NCBI GenBank assembly: GCA_025642065.1
Contig: JAODUP010000441.1
Span: 124,001 to 188,000 of the forward strand
Origin: Paralvinella palmiformis
Lineage: Eukaryota; Annelida; Polychaeta; Terebellida; Alvinellidae
DNA: 64,000 bases
Direction of reading: 5' to 3'
The notes beneath the pieces were generated by a model. The model was given only the letters and a program-made list of their open reading frames with translations, ran no database searches and was not told the origin of the DNA. Positions within the stretch are counted from its first letter, which is position 1; the number at the start of each line of letters is the position of its first letter. The translations under genes and the position numbers were made by a program. Of the stretch, positions 45,963 to 58,088 are shown piece after piece.

Positions 45963-47058
45963 CAGGTAATGAAAAGTGGTCACTGTTGTGATGTCAGTGG
46001 TAGTAATTATCAGTTTGAATTAATCATGCTGTTACATCACGCACACACACACACTGCACACTGTCTCAGACACATACACACGCACACTGTATATGTCCCA
46101 ATAGAAACACAATCCTGAATAGAAGCGCACATCCCTTTTTGAGAAATTAAATTAGAAGAAACTGTTGGCTTAATATATTTGTGCAAATTACACACAAAAT
46201 CACAAGTAATGTCAGTTGTATGACAACATCAAATTCGTTGTAAAATAATTTTGTAAAATTTGTATCACACTTATTGACTTCTGGTTTATATAGTTTTTAT
46301 TAAATGCAATACATTACAGCTGCTTCACCTATAATGGCAGATCCGACTGTTTTCTTGGGAGATGCGGATCAGATTGTGGACGTGGATAATGGATGGGTTT
46401 TTTCCATCAGTTATCCTATTTAAGTGTCCAATGATGTAGAATTGTATGGTATCCTCATATAAAATGATGGTGAAAGTAAATTTTTCATGATCATCTTGAT
46501 AGAGTGTGGCCGTGTTAGTGGACAATATACATGCACAAAAACTCCTTATTCTGGTGTAATTCTTTTACCCCTTCACCTTGAATATAAATAGATAGGAATC
46601 CAAGGGGTCACACTTGCACAGTGTGTGTTATTGGGACATATATGGTGTGTGTGTGTGTGTGACTGGTATGGTGAAGAAGAGATAAAATAAATTACATTAA
46701 AGCTCTGGCAAGAAGAATATACACAACAAACAATAGAAATTGTAAATAGAAAGACATCAAGTGAAGATGCTCTCATAAATCATATCATCCTCAGGAAAAG
46801 TTATCTGTGTTTGGGATGTTCATGAATATTCCAGCCTGTATACTGTCTAGGTGCCAATTGATGCATAAATATTAATTAATAGAAATTCCATTTCATATCC
46901 GCCATTTTAATATGACAGTTTGCTGTATGTTGTTTTGTGACATCATGAATAAATTAATGAGCATGTCACATCACTGACATCATGGTGCCTTCACAGCACA
47001 TGAAGACATCATCTGCTGCCATATCATTGGTACATGAAATGCTCAAAGTCCACATATT
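45963..47058. other. No gene seen
   Basis: AT-rich sequence with short CA runs near 46041 and 46646. A 29-codon frame (46333-46422) follows an acceptor-like AG but has no recognisable product. Confidence 0.5.
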
Positions 47059-47210
47059 TCAGCCACCCAATCTCCACATACCTCAGTCCACTCAACCTCC
47101 AGATACCTCAGTCTATTCATGCTCCACATACCTCAGTGCACTTAACCTCCAGATACCTCCGTCCATTCATGCTCCACATACCTCAGTCCACTCAATCTAC
47201 AGTGACCAGT
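47059..47210. repeat. Tandem repeat, about 48-base unit made of two 24-base halves
   Basis: Repeats of ACCTCAGTCCACTCAACCTCC and ATTCATGCTCCACATACCTC alternate across about 150 bases. Open frames over it are accidental. Confidence 0.82.
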
Positions 47211-47453
47211 ATACAGTCAACCCAAACAAAGCTTGGTCAACTTTAGTACCAAAGAAATACTTTTAATATTTATAATTTCTGGTTTTTACATATAACTAGC
47301 ATAATACATTTAACTCTGGGTGTGAATGCATGTATGCATGTGTGAGTATATCCATGTTTATAGGTATATGGTAATTGAATCACAGGTAAGATTACTAACA
47401 TTGTTTAAGGCACTGTATCATGTAAGCATCTGTTCATTGCAGATATATATGTA

Positions 47454-47458
<5 letters not shown>

Positions 47459-47498
<40 letters not shown>
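47459..47498. repeat. (AT)n microsatellite
   Basis: AT dinucleotide run after a short (GT) stretch. Confidence 0.95.
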
Positions 47499-47499
<1 letters not shown>

Positions 47500-47929
47500 A
47501 TAAACCAAAATTTTCAGAATTATCATCTGAACTCTGTCATTGATCAGTCTCCCAGGAAACTAATTTAACAACATCTACTACTACTATTAAAAGTACTAAC
47601 ATCATTTTCATTATATAACACCTAGGTGTCACAATGTCTGTTTACATATTGACACGTATATCGGTCCAGATGGCACATTTATAACATTTATAGAACACCT
47701 ACAATCATAAACAGCAACTGATTCATGGCTCACGAATTACTCAACCAGTTCAGTTAGCTTACCTTTGGCTACAGGTAGTTTGTTTGGCTTCACGTGGAAT
47801 ATTCCACAAAAAGTTATCCGTGTTACAACGTTGATCAATATATTTCCTGGTACTAAACCTCCGCTTCTTGTATCAGGAATGTCCTTCGGTTACTTATAGC
47901 AATACGTTCATTGTCAGTCGTGTAGGAGT

Positions 47930-48245
47930 ATTGCGGTATGTTAGTCCTAGCCATATGTGTGGTTAAATAAGTGTCAGTCCTAGAAGTGTATAGCAGTATG
48001 AGCATTAGTCCTAGCAGTATATGGCAGTATGGATGTTAGTCCTGGAAGTATCTAGCAGTGTGTGTGTGTGTGTGTGTGCGCGCTAATCACAGAAGGACGT
48101 ACCGATATCAGTACTAGCAGTACGACTGTATATGCACAGTGCTACTCCTAGCAGCATGAGTGTTAGTCCTGTTGGTACAAGTGTTAGTCCTATTGGTACA
48201 AGTGTTAGTCCTATTGGTACAAGAGTTAGTCCAAGAAGTACAGAC
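47930..48245. repeat. Degenerate minisatellite ending in 21-base repeats
   Basis: 47930-48150 carries loose copies of GTTAGTCCTAGCAGTAT; 48160-48235 has about four clean 21-base copies of GTTAGTCCTATTGGTACAAG. Both probably grew from one core. Confidence 0.8.
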
Positions 48246-48317
48246 CTTTAATTTTAGACCTTGTAGAATGTGTGTTACTCCTAGCATTAAATATTGCACG
48301 ATGACTTTAGGTGCTAG

Positions 48318-48320
48318 CCA

Positions 48321-48354
<34 letters not shown>
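48318..48354. repeat. (AT)n microsatellite
   Basis: AT run directly after the minisatellite region. Confidence 0.95.
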
Positions 48355-48358
<4 letters not shown>

Positions 48359-48569
48359 AGTACAAAACTGTTAGCTGATCCCAGAGATATCGCGCAGAAA
48401 GTGCGTTCACCCTGGAGGTGGATCCTGTTGTTTACATTATGATCAGGAGACACGGCTTGATATTGTTTTGCTGAATCCACCGACATCTAGACGAGGTAAT
48501 AAGGACCGAGACGAGGCCATCATTACGAGTCGCTGGCTGCGCTATGTTTCACTTGGCTGGCAGTCATTC

Positions 48570-48985
48570 TTGGCCGTGACATTCTTATTCATGACAACGA
48601 CGACGCAATGTGATGTCATTATGCCGTCAACATTGATATTCTGTTGTTATGCTGCATTATTTAAATGGCTCGTTTGTGCGCCATTGTCGTGTGACATAAT
48701 CACGTGACGCGTTTGATTTCCATCAACATCCGACATTGTAAATTGATTTTGATTTGTGGCATTATGGCACGGGATGGTTGCGTGACATTATTTATGACAT
48801 CCACAGTGAGGCTTACTTGTGTGACATTCGGGTTTTTTTTCCCCCTTCATTTTTGTTATTTTATTTCGTGACATTCTGATTGCTGTTAATTTACACCATA
48901 CTGGTGTGGCATTACTTTATGACAGCATTGTGTTACCTTTTTATGACACCCTTATTTGACTTTATTTTATGGCATCCCATTGAGT
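48570..48985. repeat. Degenerate GTGACATT-rich array
   Basis: About a dozen spaced copies of a core like GTGACATT or TGGCATT, often followed by TTTATGACA. Irregular spacing suggests an old, decayed minisatellite. Confidence 0.5.
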
Positions 48986-49731
48986 TGTCATAATTGAGCA
49001 CAGCTTTTCATAGATGGATGGAGAGGATACACCGACACGCGCACGCACACACACACACACACACACACACTCACGTACGCGCACACATGCCCTCATAGTT
49101 ATATATATATGGTCACTCAACAAATATGTGCGTGTGTGTGAGGGGGGGTGTTTTCTTTTTAGAGATTCAGTTCATCTGGGTGTAGTCAGTTGATTATTTC
49201 AGTAGAGACCAGTTATAGCTAAGTAGAGGGCCACCTTATATCAATAGTGACCAGATTGATCTCTGTAAGGGCCACTTTTGTAAGAGGTACCAACAGCTTA
49301 TCTCGGTCGGGGCCGCCATATACCAGTAGTTGGATGGGGGCATTTTATCTCAGTAGAGATCAGCTTACCTCAATCACATCCAGCTGGCCACTAATTCTTT
49401 GGATGATTCTCTCAGTGGTCATCATGTAAAAGAGCAGCTTTAACCGAATGGATTCGAACCAGGGAGTACCTATATTCTAGCACAGCACAATTGTGTGCAT
49501 CAGTTGCTACGGTGATTATATCTTTGGATTGTTACTATTAGTACTAGGACATTTATTTGATATTTAGAGAGGGCTCTCTCCTGCCCCGTCACCCCCACCC
49601 GCATCTCTCTGTGTGTGCGTTTGTGTGTGTGTGTGTGTGTTATATAATAAAGGTGTGCGGACAGGTTTTCGCAATGTTTATAAATCTTACAGAATAGTGA
49701 CCAAATGATCACTACCTGAAAAGAAAACAGT

Positions 49732-49734
<3 letters not shown>

Positions 49735-49775
<41 letters not shown>
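49735..49775. repeat. (AT)n microsatellite
   Basis: AT run; two further GT/GA runs lie at 49623-49640 and 49857-49920. Confidence 0.95.
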
Positions 49776-49778
<3 letters not shown>

Positions 49779-49862
49779 AGATTTAACTATAATTCTATTA
49801 TCTCTGACAGAAGCAGCAATAGCAGATATTTCACTCAGCCCAATTGGCACTATGTGCGTGCG

Positions 49863-49900
<38 letters not shown>

Positions 49901-50206
49901 TGAGAGAGAGAGAGAGAGAGTGATGGCCATCAGCCAGTTAGTCGACATGTACCATGGTTAATGATCAGGTCAAGCCCTACAGCCATAACAACTTAAGCTT
50001 CCTGATCCAATAATGAATAAGCTCATAAGCCAACACACTAATGGCAGTATAATATTCCAATTTTAGCCATGTCGAAAACTGCACATTTTTACCGATTTCT
50101 ACCATTTTTATTAAACCGTGTTTATATTTTAAGCAAAACGGTAGGCTTTAAATATTATCATGAAACACTGATACTATAGCTGGTCTTAATTTTAGATGAA
50201 TTTAGA

Positions 50207-50497
50207 TACCACCTCTATGGCCTAGTGGGTAACAGCTTGGGACTTTCTTACTCACTGTCATGCTGTGTTGGAGGTCGGAGGTTCGAATCCTGGCCGTGGC
50301 ACTATATTAGGAGGGGGGGGGGGAGTCATCAAACCAGGCAACTGGCAAGGTTTTCTCCGCCGAATATGCCATCTATTGTTAATTCTAAATTTATTTAGAA
50401 TTAGTCCCCGTGGTGAAGCAGTAAATTACGGACCAATTATGCGTCTCCCTCATTTGAGGTAACTAAGCCACGTTCAATAACTGCCATTTCGGTCATA
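50207..50497 (+). mobile_element. tRNA-derived SINE family B, copy 2
   Basis: Full-length: CCACCTCTATGGCCTAGTGG A box, GGAGGTTCGAATCC B box, a G-run, then the body and 3' CTGCCATTTCGGTCAT shared with 44041-44312. Confidence 0.88.
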
Positions 50498-50595
50498 ATA
50501 CCTCTGACTTCAGTACTCAATGTTTCTGTTACGGTTACCTCACCCATATCAGTCTAACCCCTACTCGCTGACCAGTCCAGCTTGGGTATCCCTAA

Positions 50596-50610
50596 CACAC
50601 ACACACACAC

Positions 50611-50642
<32 letters not shown>

Positions 50643-50661
50643 CAGACACACACACAAGCCA
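50596..50661. repeat. (CA)n/(GA)n microsatellite
   Basis: Short CA run, then a longer GA run, then CA again. Confidence 0.92.
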
Positions 50662-50778
50662 AAACTCCTACTGGCCTAGTTCTCTAAGTTACTGAGGCAT
50701 ACAAGACCCCTCACCACATCAAGGAATGGACTACGAATGGGGTGGGGGGAGGGATTCTTATCTGTTTTCGTCGAGGGC

Positions 50779-50945
50779 ATTCTGATGGTACAGTGGTTAG
50801 AGCACTCCACTGGTAACCTCTAGGTTGTGGGTTCAAATCTGGCTCATACTGGTGTTTAGGATGTGTGTCCCTGGGCAATTAATTATATGTCCAGCACATT
50901 AGTCCTAGGTGTGACCAACGCTGGGGCTAAAGAACTCAATCTACT
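50779..50945 (+). mobile_element. tRNA-derived SINE family D, best copy
   Basis: TACAGTGGTTAGAGCACTCC A box, GTGGGTTCAAATCTGG B box, then a body and 3' module GGTGTGACCAACGCTGGGGC followed by CTCAATCTACTT. The head resembles an ordinary tRNA over its first 70 bases, but it runs on into the SINE body, so it is not a tRNA gene. Confidence 0.85.
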
Positions 50946-51177
50946 TAACTAATATGTTCTTATCTTATCTCTAGTTATATCCACTTGATTTAATTTTTGT
51001 ATTGTTACTGACTATAGATTGGCGTAAGATGAAGTAATAAATAAAATATGAATCAGGAATTTCCTTGTCCCAACTATTGTGTTCTCTTGGTAACCATGCA
51101 CACATGAAATAGTGCTATATCTGGAAGGTTGTGACTACTAGATATCACTAGGGCTGAGATATTCAGGCGGTGTGTCT

Positions 51178-51376
51178 CAAGATGATGATGATGATGATTG
51201 ATGTTTTACGGCCACTTGTGTGCACATGGTAGGCTAAATGGGCCGAGCGACCTCCAATTAGGTAATTAAGCGAAGTCAAAGATGAAACACCCTTCAGATA
51301 TGCCCAGCCGAGGTTCGAACTCGGGTGGTAGTGATGTGTGGTCCAACACGCTACCAACTAGACCATGGAGGCGCCC
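51178..51376 (-). mobile_element. tRNA-derived SINE family A, copy 4
   Basis: Full-length copy in reverse: an (ATG)n run at the left is its tail, and the tRNA head ends at GGAGGCGCCCC on the right. Close to the copy at 27.1 kb. Confidence 0.9.
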
Positions 51377-51559
51377 CAGTGTGTCTCAAAAACATATTTA
51401 ATTGTTAGCTACTGTAATTATAAAAAGTAGGGTGTGGTTGGGTTCCTTCCTCATTGTCAGCTGAAATCTGAGGGGTGTCCTATAGGAAACATTTGGATGT
51501 AATACTTGGGTATCTGCTGGTAGAGAATATTCTGTTGAAGGGCGGAATCACAATTCTCT

Positions 51560-51735
51560 CCACTCGTCCAATGGCATAGTTGTTAGAGTACTGTGCTATA
51601 GATTTCCGTATTGTGGTGTCGAATCTGATTCATGCCTATATTTGTGGATTTTGTTTCGTTTGGCAGCATCTCACCCCTCCCAGGTATGACTAGCACTCCG
51701 ACTAAATAACTCTACACAACAGTTATCAACGTGTC
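51560..51735 (+). mobile_element. SINE family D copy
   Basis: AATGGCATAGTTGTTAGAGTAC head, decayed B box, CCCAGGTATGACTAGCACTC module and CTCTACACAAC end. Confidence 0.7.
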
Positions 51736-52847
51736 AATGTCAATCACTGGCCTAAGTATGTGGATGGATGGACAGTTAGCTGGCTAAAAATCTAATGAGA
51801 GGACAGCTATTAGCCATCCATCAGGATTGACAGCAGGAGATCCGTATCTTTTTTTTGGGGGGGGGGGGGGTCTGTGGAAGATATGTAAAATGGACCTGGA
51901 GTGCAATTTATGAGTTTATATTGTTTAAACATTTTTTGAGTGTAAATATTTCGTAATAATGGACTGTGATTGGTCAATAGTTGAGTGGCTTCTCCACCCC
52001 CCCCCCTCCCCCACTGGAGCTTGTTATCCGTGACATTTGGAACTAGAGCTTCATCATATAATATCTTATAGGCTGTAGTTCAAACAGATTAATATCTGTA
52101 GTTGACAGCTGATTATTTGTAGGAGTGTTAATTTAGACGACCTTTTGTCCTTCAGTCCTTTCTGTAGGACGATCTCCATCACCAAATCCTTCACCAGGTG
52201 GTGTTAGTCCAAGGTAGTTGGAGTTTCCACTACGAGTGTCAGGTGACAGTTACGGGTGTATTTAGATCAGGGACCGTCTGAAGTACTCCGGATTGGTGGA
52301 TTACTGTTCGGTATCCGGATTTTGTTGTCATAGAACCACCACAACAAACTTCACACAGAAATCTACAACGCAGACAATAGCTAGCTATAGGTGAAAACCC
52401 TTCAAGGTTTACAGAAACCGTATGTTTGTGCACACATGCATGAATTCATCCAAGATTGCATAGATACTTATTCATGTCTGTGTGGGAAGATCCTCTATTA
52501 TTCTCATTTAATCTACTATAATAAACTTAGTAGGCTTTGCTGATTACAAATGACATGGTGTTTATGACAATAAATGATTCTGTAGCCAGTTATACAGTAT
52601 AGCTCATACTGACCATTGTGTTAAAAGTTATATCACTGGAACACTCCGTCATTTGTCCATAAAGTAGGTTATATCTTGTTTTAGTTCCTTAACCCACTCC
52701 ACTCTGGTTTTAGGAGGATTTTTAGTAGATAGTCGACGGCCATTTTCTTAATATGAATAATAACCCCCCCCCCCGAGACCTGGCTTTTATGAGCTCATCA
52801 TTAAGCCAGGACCACCGTCAAGAGTGTGTGAGTTGAAACCATGGGAC

Positions 52848-52850
<3 letters not shown>

Positions 52851-52911
<61 letters not shown>
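52851..52911. repeat. (TA)n/(TG)n microsatellite
   Basis: TA run followed by TG run. Confidence 0.95.
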
Positions 52912-52930
52912 TTAATACGATCCTAATATA

Positions 52931-53188
52931 GTGTGTGTAATGTCAATAAATCTACTACTGTGTGGAAGGAAGATTGGTCCAAATTATGATTATCCTGGAT
53001 CCTGTTCCATGTCTGTTTTTGATGGACAGTTCGGATGGACAATTAAGCCTTCTGAGATTTGTTTGCATCTTGAAAGCTCCGGGAACCTTCCAGAAGTGTA
53101 TTACGGGGATGAAGGAGGGAAAAGAGACATAATTGAGCAAAACAAGAAAGCTAATTTTGACGAAACAATTTCGACATTCTGGCTCTAA
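52931..53188 (+). other. Unrecognised 85-codon open frame
   Basis: Open for 85 codons in a non-repetitive stretch, with an evenly mixed composition rather than a simple repeat (for example SVFDGQFGWTIKPSEICLHL). It starts close to a microsatellite and has no convincing splice sites or family similarity that I recognise. It could be a chance frame or a transposon fragment. Confidence 0.2.
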
Positions 53189-53696
53189 GGCCGGAAATAT
53201 CGCCGGTTGTCAAGTTTATAATATACTTCAATCCGCTTAATAACACGCCACAGAATAGCAGCCTTTTTACAGCTTAGGGTAGTCGGCCTTTACTTATTTA
53301 TTCAACTAATAGATTTTGCCTCCCAAAATTAAATACTGTGACAAAGCTGTGATGTCAGACTCCTCTACTGGGACAGTTTTTGTGTCTCGCTGTTCGGTGT
53401 TACTGGCTTCGAGGAACGTTTGTTACCAGGATCCACCTGCATAATGATGAATCAGCTACATCACACACCTCATAAGAATGTTACATGTTATTTTATAGAG
53501 ACTAGCAGAGTACTTCTGTAGTACATTTGGACGTTTCGTCGCCAGTATAGTAGATAGGTCACGGTACCCTCAACGTCCAAGGCCGGATTCAAAACGGAAT
53601 TGTATGTTGATTGCGTCATGTGTCCTTAGCGAGTAATTATTCTGTGATCCGTGCCAGGTGCAAATAACTCTTAGGCCAAATGGACCATGCGCGCTC

Positions 53697-53885
53697 GTAT
53701 TTACTCACTTTAGCCCATTGGTTAGAGTATTGTACTAAAAACCTGGATGACGGGTGCAAACTGAATCAAGTTTTTGTTTTGTTTTTTATTTGTAGGATGT
53801 TGCCGTAGTTTGTTGTTACTCAGCCATTAATGTCCCAGGTGTGGCCATCACCGAGGCTAAACAAATCACTCAATCACTCACCGTT
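53697..53885 (+). mobile_element. SINE family D copy
   Basis: TAGCCCATTGGTTAGAGTAT head and CAGGTGTGGCCATCACCGAG module ending CAAATCACTCAATCACTCAC. Confidence 0.75.
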
Positions 53886-54063
53886 ACGCACACTCACTCA
53901 GTGTAACACATTGGCTACACTGTGCCGTAAACATCCGTGATACGAATTTCGAATCAATTCAAGTTTCCCCTTTTTGTGGGATCATTTCTTAGGTAGTCAT
54001 CCTCAGCCACGTGTCCCATTTATGACCAGCACCAAAGTTAAACCGACCACTCACTCACTTAAC
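53886..54063 (+). mobile_element. SINE family D copy, in tandem with the previous one
   Basis: Head with CACATTGGCTACACTGTGCC, decayed B box, module TATGACCAGCACCAAAGTTA and end CGACCACTCACTCACTT. It starts where the copy before it ends, giving a head-to-tail pair. Confidence 0.65.
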
Positions 54064-54349
54064 CGCACAGACTAGCTTTGGAGCTGTATGTATAAATATA
54101 TGGAGAAGGGGTACTTTCTTTGGCCCGATGGGTTTAACAACCCTAGGGAAAATTTAACATTGTGGAAGATGGTGGCTCGTGGTATACCTATTGTCGCTAG
54201 AGTTCTAAACGAGCAGCTGTTCTGACCGAACTGTTACCCGGCCGTTGGCGCAATAGGGTAATAATGTGCCAGCTGTTTAGATGGATGGAATGAATATTAC
54301 GAGCTTATAGTTGACAGTTCAAACATCATCTGCTCATCTTAGTTGATTG

Positions 54350-54480
54350 GGGTTCGCTCTTAAGGCACTCGGTAGACTAGTATTGTGCAGACTGCTAGGT
54401 CCGATTCATGGTGCGGGTTCAAATCCGGCTCATAGCTGTGTTTCCGTAGATATGTTACCGTAGGCCGTCGCCCCTCGGCC
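54350..54480 (+). mobile_element. SINE family D-like head
   Basis: CTTAAGGCACTCGGTAGACTAG A-box zone and GCGGGTTCAAATCCGGCTC B box. The 3' module is not seen; a family C copy follows at 54505. Confidence 0.5.
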
Positions 54481-54504
54481 CTATAATGTAATGTGTAATA
54501 TGTA

Positions 54505-54738
54505 ATTTTTGGGCTTTATATAGCGCCCTATTCAGCTATAGATAGCTGCTCTTAGGCGCTTTACAATATTGTTATCCCTAACTCGGACCTGTTCCAATCC
54601 AGCACAGATCTCAACTCCCAAGGGAGCTTACAACACATACTGCCATTATAGGTGCAGAGCGTTACTCAAACACATAACCGTCACACGACTCTTCGGCTAC
54701 GAGTCCTACGCTCTAACTTACTGCGCCATCACGGCTCG
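54505..54738 (-). mobile_element. tRNA-derived SINE family C, copy 3
   Basis: Reverse orientation: tail TATATAGCGCCCTATTCAGC at the left, CCCTAACTCGGACCTGTTCC in the body, tRNA head with CTACGCTCTAACTTACTGCG at the right. The central part around the B box is shortened. Confidence 0.85.
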
Positions 54739-55027
54739 ACTCGGCTAGGTCCAGTTGTCTATGTACTGTTTTAAGATGTTTGTGCAATGTAATTAAGACA
54801 CATTCAACCACTGAACCGGAAACACCTCTATGACTTAATCAGTGGCACGGTCATAGGCTTAGCCAACCAGCCTTCCAACCGTGCACAGTTTAACCATGCA
54901 CGGCCTGTGCACGTAATCCTATACTACTTTTTTCTCTGCACACCCTGTTTCGTTTTGTGTTTTGCAAACCCCAAAACCTTCATTTCTGGCTAAGCCTCTG
55001 GGTACAGTTGGCCACCAACTTATGAGC

Positions 55028-55130
55028 ATCTAGGTTAGAATCCCAGTCTGGCCATGTCTGAATGGTGTTTCATCTTTCACTTTACTCCATTTTGTATCAC
55101 GTGGACGAAAGTGGCGGTAAAAAAACAGCA
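55028..55130 (+). mobile_element. SINE family A fragment
   Basis: Decayed B box (TAGAATCCCAGTCTGG) and body (TGAATGGTGTTTCATCTTTC, GAAAGTGGCGGTAAAA), with an internal deletion. Confidence 0.7.
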
Positions 55131-55254
55131 GCATTACACGTATCTGCCACAGAGGTGGCATGGTGAGAATCCACATTTCATCTCAGTATTTATGATTTAC
55201 AAGCTAAAGGTAGCGAACACTGGCATTCTGGTATTTTAGTTATCTGTTTTACGA

Positions 55255-55256
<2 letters not shown>

Positions 55257-55309
<53 letters not shown>
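55257..55309. repeat. (GT)n microsatellite
   Basis: About 25 GT units. Confidence 0.97.
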
Positions 55310-55310
<1 letters not shown>

Positions 55311-55924
55311 TGACACACTGTCACTTATCATATATCATCAATAACATTTAGTACTAAGTCAGTTTTCATCGATCAAGTATAAATTTTTCATTCGTCCTCT
55401 TTAGATTAATGACCGTAATTGACGTCTGTCAAAATCCGATTCTACATGTGGCCAGTACCGATATTCTGCTAGCGAATCGCTTACTCCCAGCATCCGATTA
55501 TGCCGGTTGTTTAGCCTAAGCTATAAAATCCTTAGAGCCGAGGCCTAAAACAAACAAAACTACCCCATCTTATCGACATCAGGTGTCAATCTAGGTGAGC
55601 TGCGAGCAGGCGAACCATGCAGATTATAGAAGGTGAACAAAAACGCGTCTTACCTGTAACTGGGTGAACCATCGTCTGATGCCAAATTTAGTATACAATT
55701 AATTTTCATAGCAGCATTATTATACACCCGTCAGTAGGCAGACCTATCAGTGTCGGTGTCATCCTATTGTGGTGTTTGTGTCATGTGTATTCTATGGCCA
55801 AATGACTCTCGCCTACATCTTTAATGAATCTGTGGCTGGTTAAGGCCAGTTGTATATATACTGAGTGACCGGGTGTAAATTGACTGCCGTATTATGTGGA
55901 GTTTGGGTTGTGCCGTTTGACCAT

Positions 55925-56100
55925 CAAGGTTTTTGTGGATGGGTGAGTGAGTTAATGAGTCAGTCAGTCAGTCATTGAGTTATTTGTTTCGCCTCAGTGC
56001 TAGTCACGCATGGGACGTCTGGCCGAGGAGCAGCTTCTTAGGGAAATATCCCGCAAACAGAGGTTTGAATGGGATTCGAACCCACAACTTAGACGTTTGC
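55925..56100 (-). mobile_element. SINE family D copy, reverse
   Basis: Left side TGAGTCAGTCAGTCAGTCAT and GCCTCAGTGCTAGTCACGC are the inverted 3' module; GGGATTCGAACCCACAAC is the inverted B box. Confidence 0.7.
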
Positions 56101-56929
56101 GGTGAAGATTATTTGTGCTCGTTATCCACAATTAACGCATTCCCTTCACCGAAATAGATCAGGATGATCCCTAATGAAGTTCGGTGAACTTTACAAAACG
56201 TGTTGGCGTCGTGTCGCCTCTAATCGACAAAAATCTTATAAACTGTTTCTTATTTCTATTCCCGAATACTTCAATAGAAATAATCTGGGATGGCCGACTT
56301 ATAAAAGTCTAGTTTACCCACTAACTGGACCCCCCCCAAATAAAAACTTGAACAACTGATATGCGAATAGAATATGCGAGACTGGGAAGAAATCCCTGAT
56401 GGATAAGCCAACGTGGACGTTGTTCTAATGGAAAGATTCTCTCTTTATAGTCAATCTGTTGTAAAGGTTTTATTCCAACTGAGAATTGAGCTGCCAGTGT
56501 GTTGTTATCGTTTTGACATTTAGCCTTAATGTCCATTATAGGATTTAGACTGTGACACTGCTTTTGCCATTCTGGCCCGCTGCTGACGACTTCCGGTAAG
56601 GAGAAGTATGAATAAGTAATGGACAATTTTGTTCATTCGATTGGAGATGTCGTGTCGGCGTCGTGGTTCTTGGCGCGTCGCGATATGCTGCGGGACTAAT
56701 GCACCTGGTCACGTGGTTCCATTAGATCGTGAGCTGTGGGTCGCCTGTTGTCGGGGTGTCGTTGGTAAAGCGTTGTCTTTTTGGCATCACGGATAAGTCC
56801 CATCCCTCCAAGGAGAAGGCCCAACCCCCAAACTGTGACCACTTTCATAATGAAAGGTGAATTGTAATCCCCTCGTGCAGTAATGTATTGGCACCGCACT
56901 GCATGGCCGACCACCACATCTTTTGGGTG

Positions 56930-57040
56930 GGTTGTTTCATCCATCAGTAACGGAATTAGGCCTGATTTTCGAATTATCTGCGACGTAGACCATAAGCCAG
57001 GTGTGGGTAACACGAAGGCCAAACAAAGCGCTCACGAATT
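56930..57040 (+). mobile_element. SINE family D 3' part
   Basis: CCAGGTGTGGGTAACACGAAGG then CAAACAAAGCGCTCAC, the 3' module only; the head cannot be recognised upstream. Confidence 0.5.
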
Positions 57041-58041
57041 TCATAAGAGAAACCTTCCATGATGATGGCAGTCTTTTTAAAACCGGATGCTCGTCTTCAT
57101 TTTTGAACAGCTTTTAAAAAAATCTGAAACACTTGAAACTCTCCTTCGTTTTACGTTGCGATATTTATAATCATTTATGTTAAATTCTTTAAACATTTCA
57201 GCATTATTAAATTTCAGCAGCCCGAACTAGATAATGAATCATCGCCGTTCCCCATCGGTGTGCTGTTAATATCGCGACACTCAAATATTTTGTCTCTATT
57301 CCGAAATTCGGCTATTGTAAATTAGCCAGTCTCTGTTTCCGAGTGAAATGTGGCCGTTTTAGGTGGGAAATAGACAGCCCTTTCGCTTGTTAGAAGTAAT
57401 GAATAAATTGCCGCTATCTGTTAGCCGGAAATGACGATTTCGGTGACGGCTCTGAGTCAGTATAGAGATTACTTGACCATATTGGTAGGGGCACCTGCTA
57501 ATTGACCACATACGTTAGGAGGGGGGGGGGAGTGTATTACGGATGTTAAAGGACCGGTAGTAAATATGTCTCATAAACCGGTAACTACACCGCGGGTGGA
57601 TAATGTAGCTAAAAGAAAGTGGCATTTGTTATCTTTCAGTACGATGATGATGATGATGATGATGATGATAATGGCCTGAATTAACAAGGCTTTAACATTT
57701 GTGGGCCATAATTAAATGCTTCCCAATAGAACATGATTCACATAAATCTAAATAAATTTAAGACCTTTATACATTTAGTACCTAAATTTACAATTCGTAA
57801 TACATAGCGTATTAGTGAGAGAGGGGGAGAGTGAGAGGGGGGGACTTGGTCGTCCATAATCCTGTGTTGATGCCGTAGTGCTAGTAGCGGTAGACCTAAC
57901 TCGGGACTTCCCACGACGACAATAGCTAGCAGTCTCATGTCGTAGCTAGCCTCCCATAGTTATTGCTGTCAGGTTAGTCGTAGTTGGCGTTGATGGCCAG
58001 AGAGTGTCATGTTATTATACTACCATCGTATGGCCAGCATC

Positions 58042-58088
<47 letters not shown>

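Noticed and set aside
46322..46422. Short frame after TACATTACAG as the missing RELCH exon
   Set aside because: The phase could fit, but the residues (DPTVFLGDADQIVDVDNGW) do not resemble the RELCH C-terminus and the frame stops after about 33 codons.
46982..47266. 94-codon frame with repeated PHTSVH motifs
   Set aside because: It follows the 24/48-base tandem repeat; both it and an overlapping frame in another phase stay open for that reason.
50779..50860. tRNA gene candidate
   Set aside because: A and B boxes are present, but the sequence continues into the SINE family D body and the acceptor stem does not close. The heads at 23708 and 27088 were rejected for the same reason.
51178..51200. 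CRISPR-like or other regular arrays
   Set aside because: Repeats here and elsewhere are simple ATC/ATG tails and minisatellites without spacers, and the genome is clearly eukaryotic.
56321..56626. 101-codon minus-strand frame
   Set aside because: No recognised domain, no clear splice sites, and SINE debris on both sides; it could not be told apart from chance.
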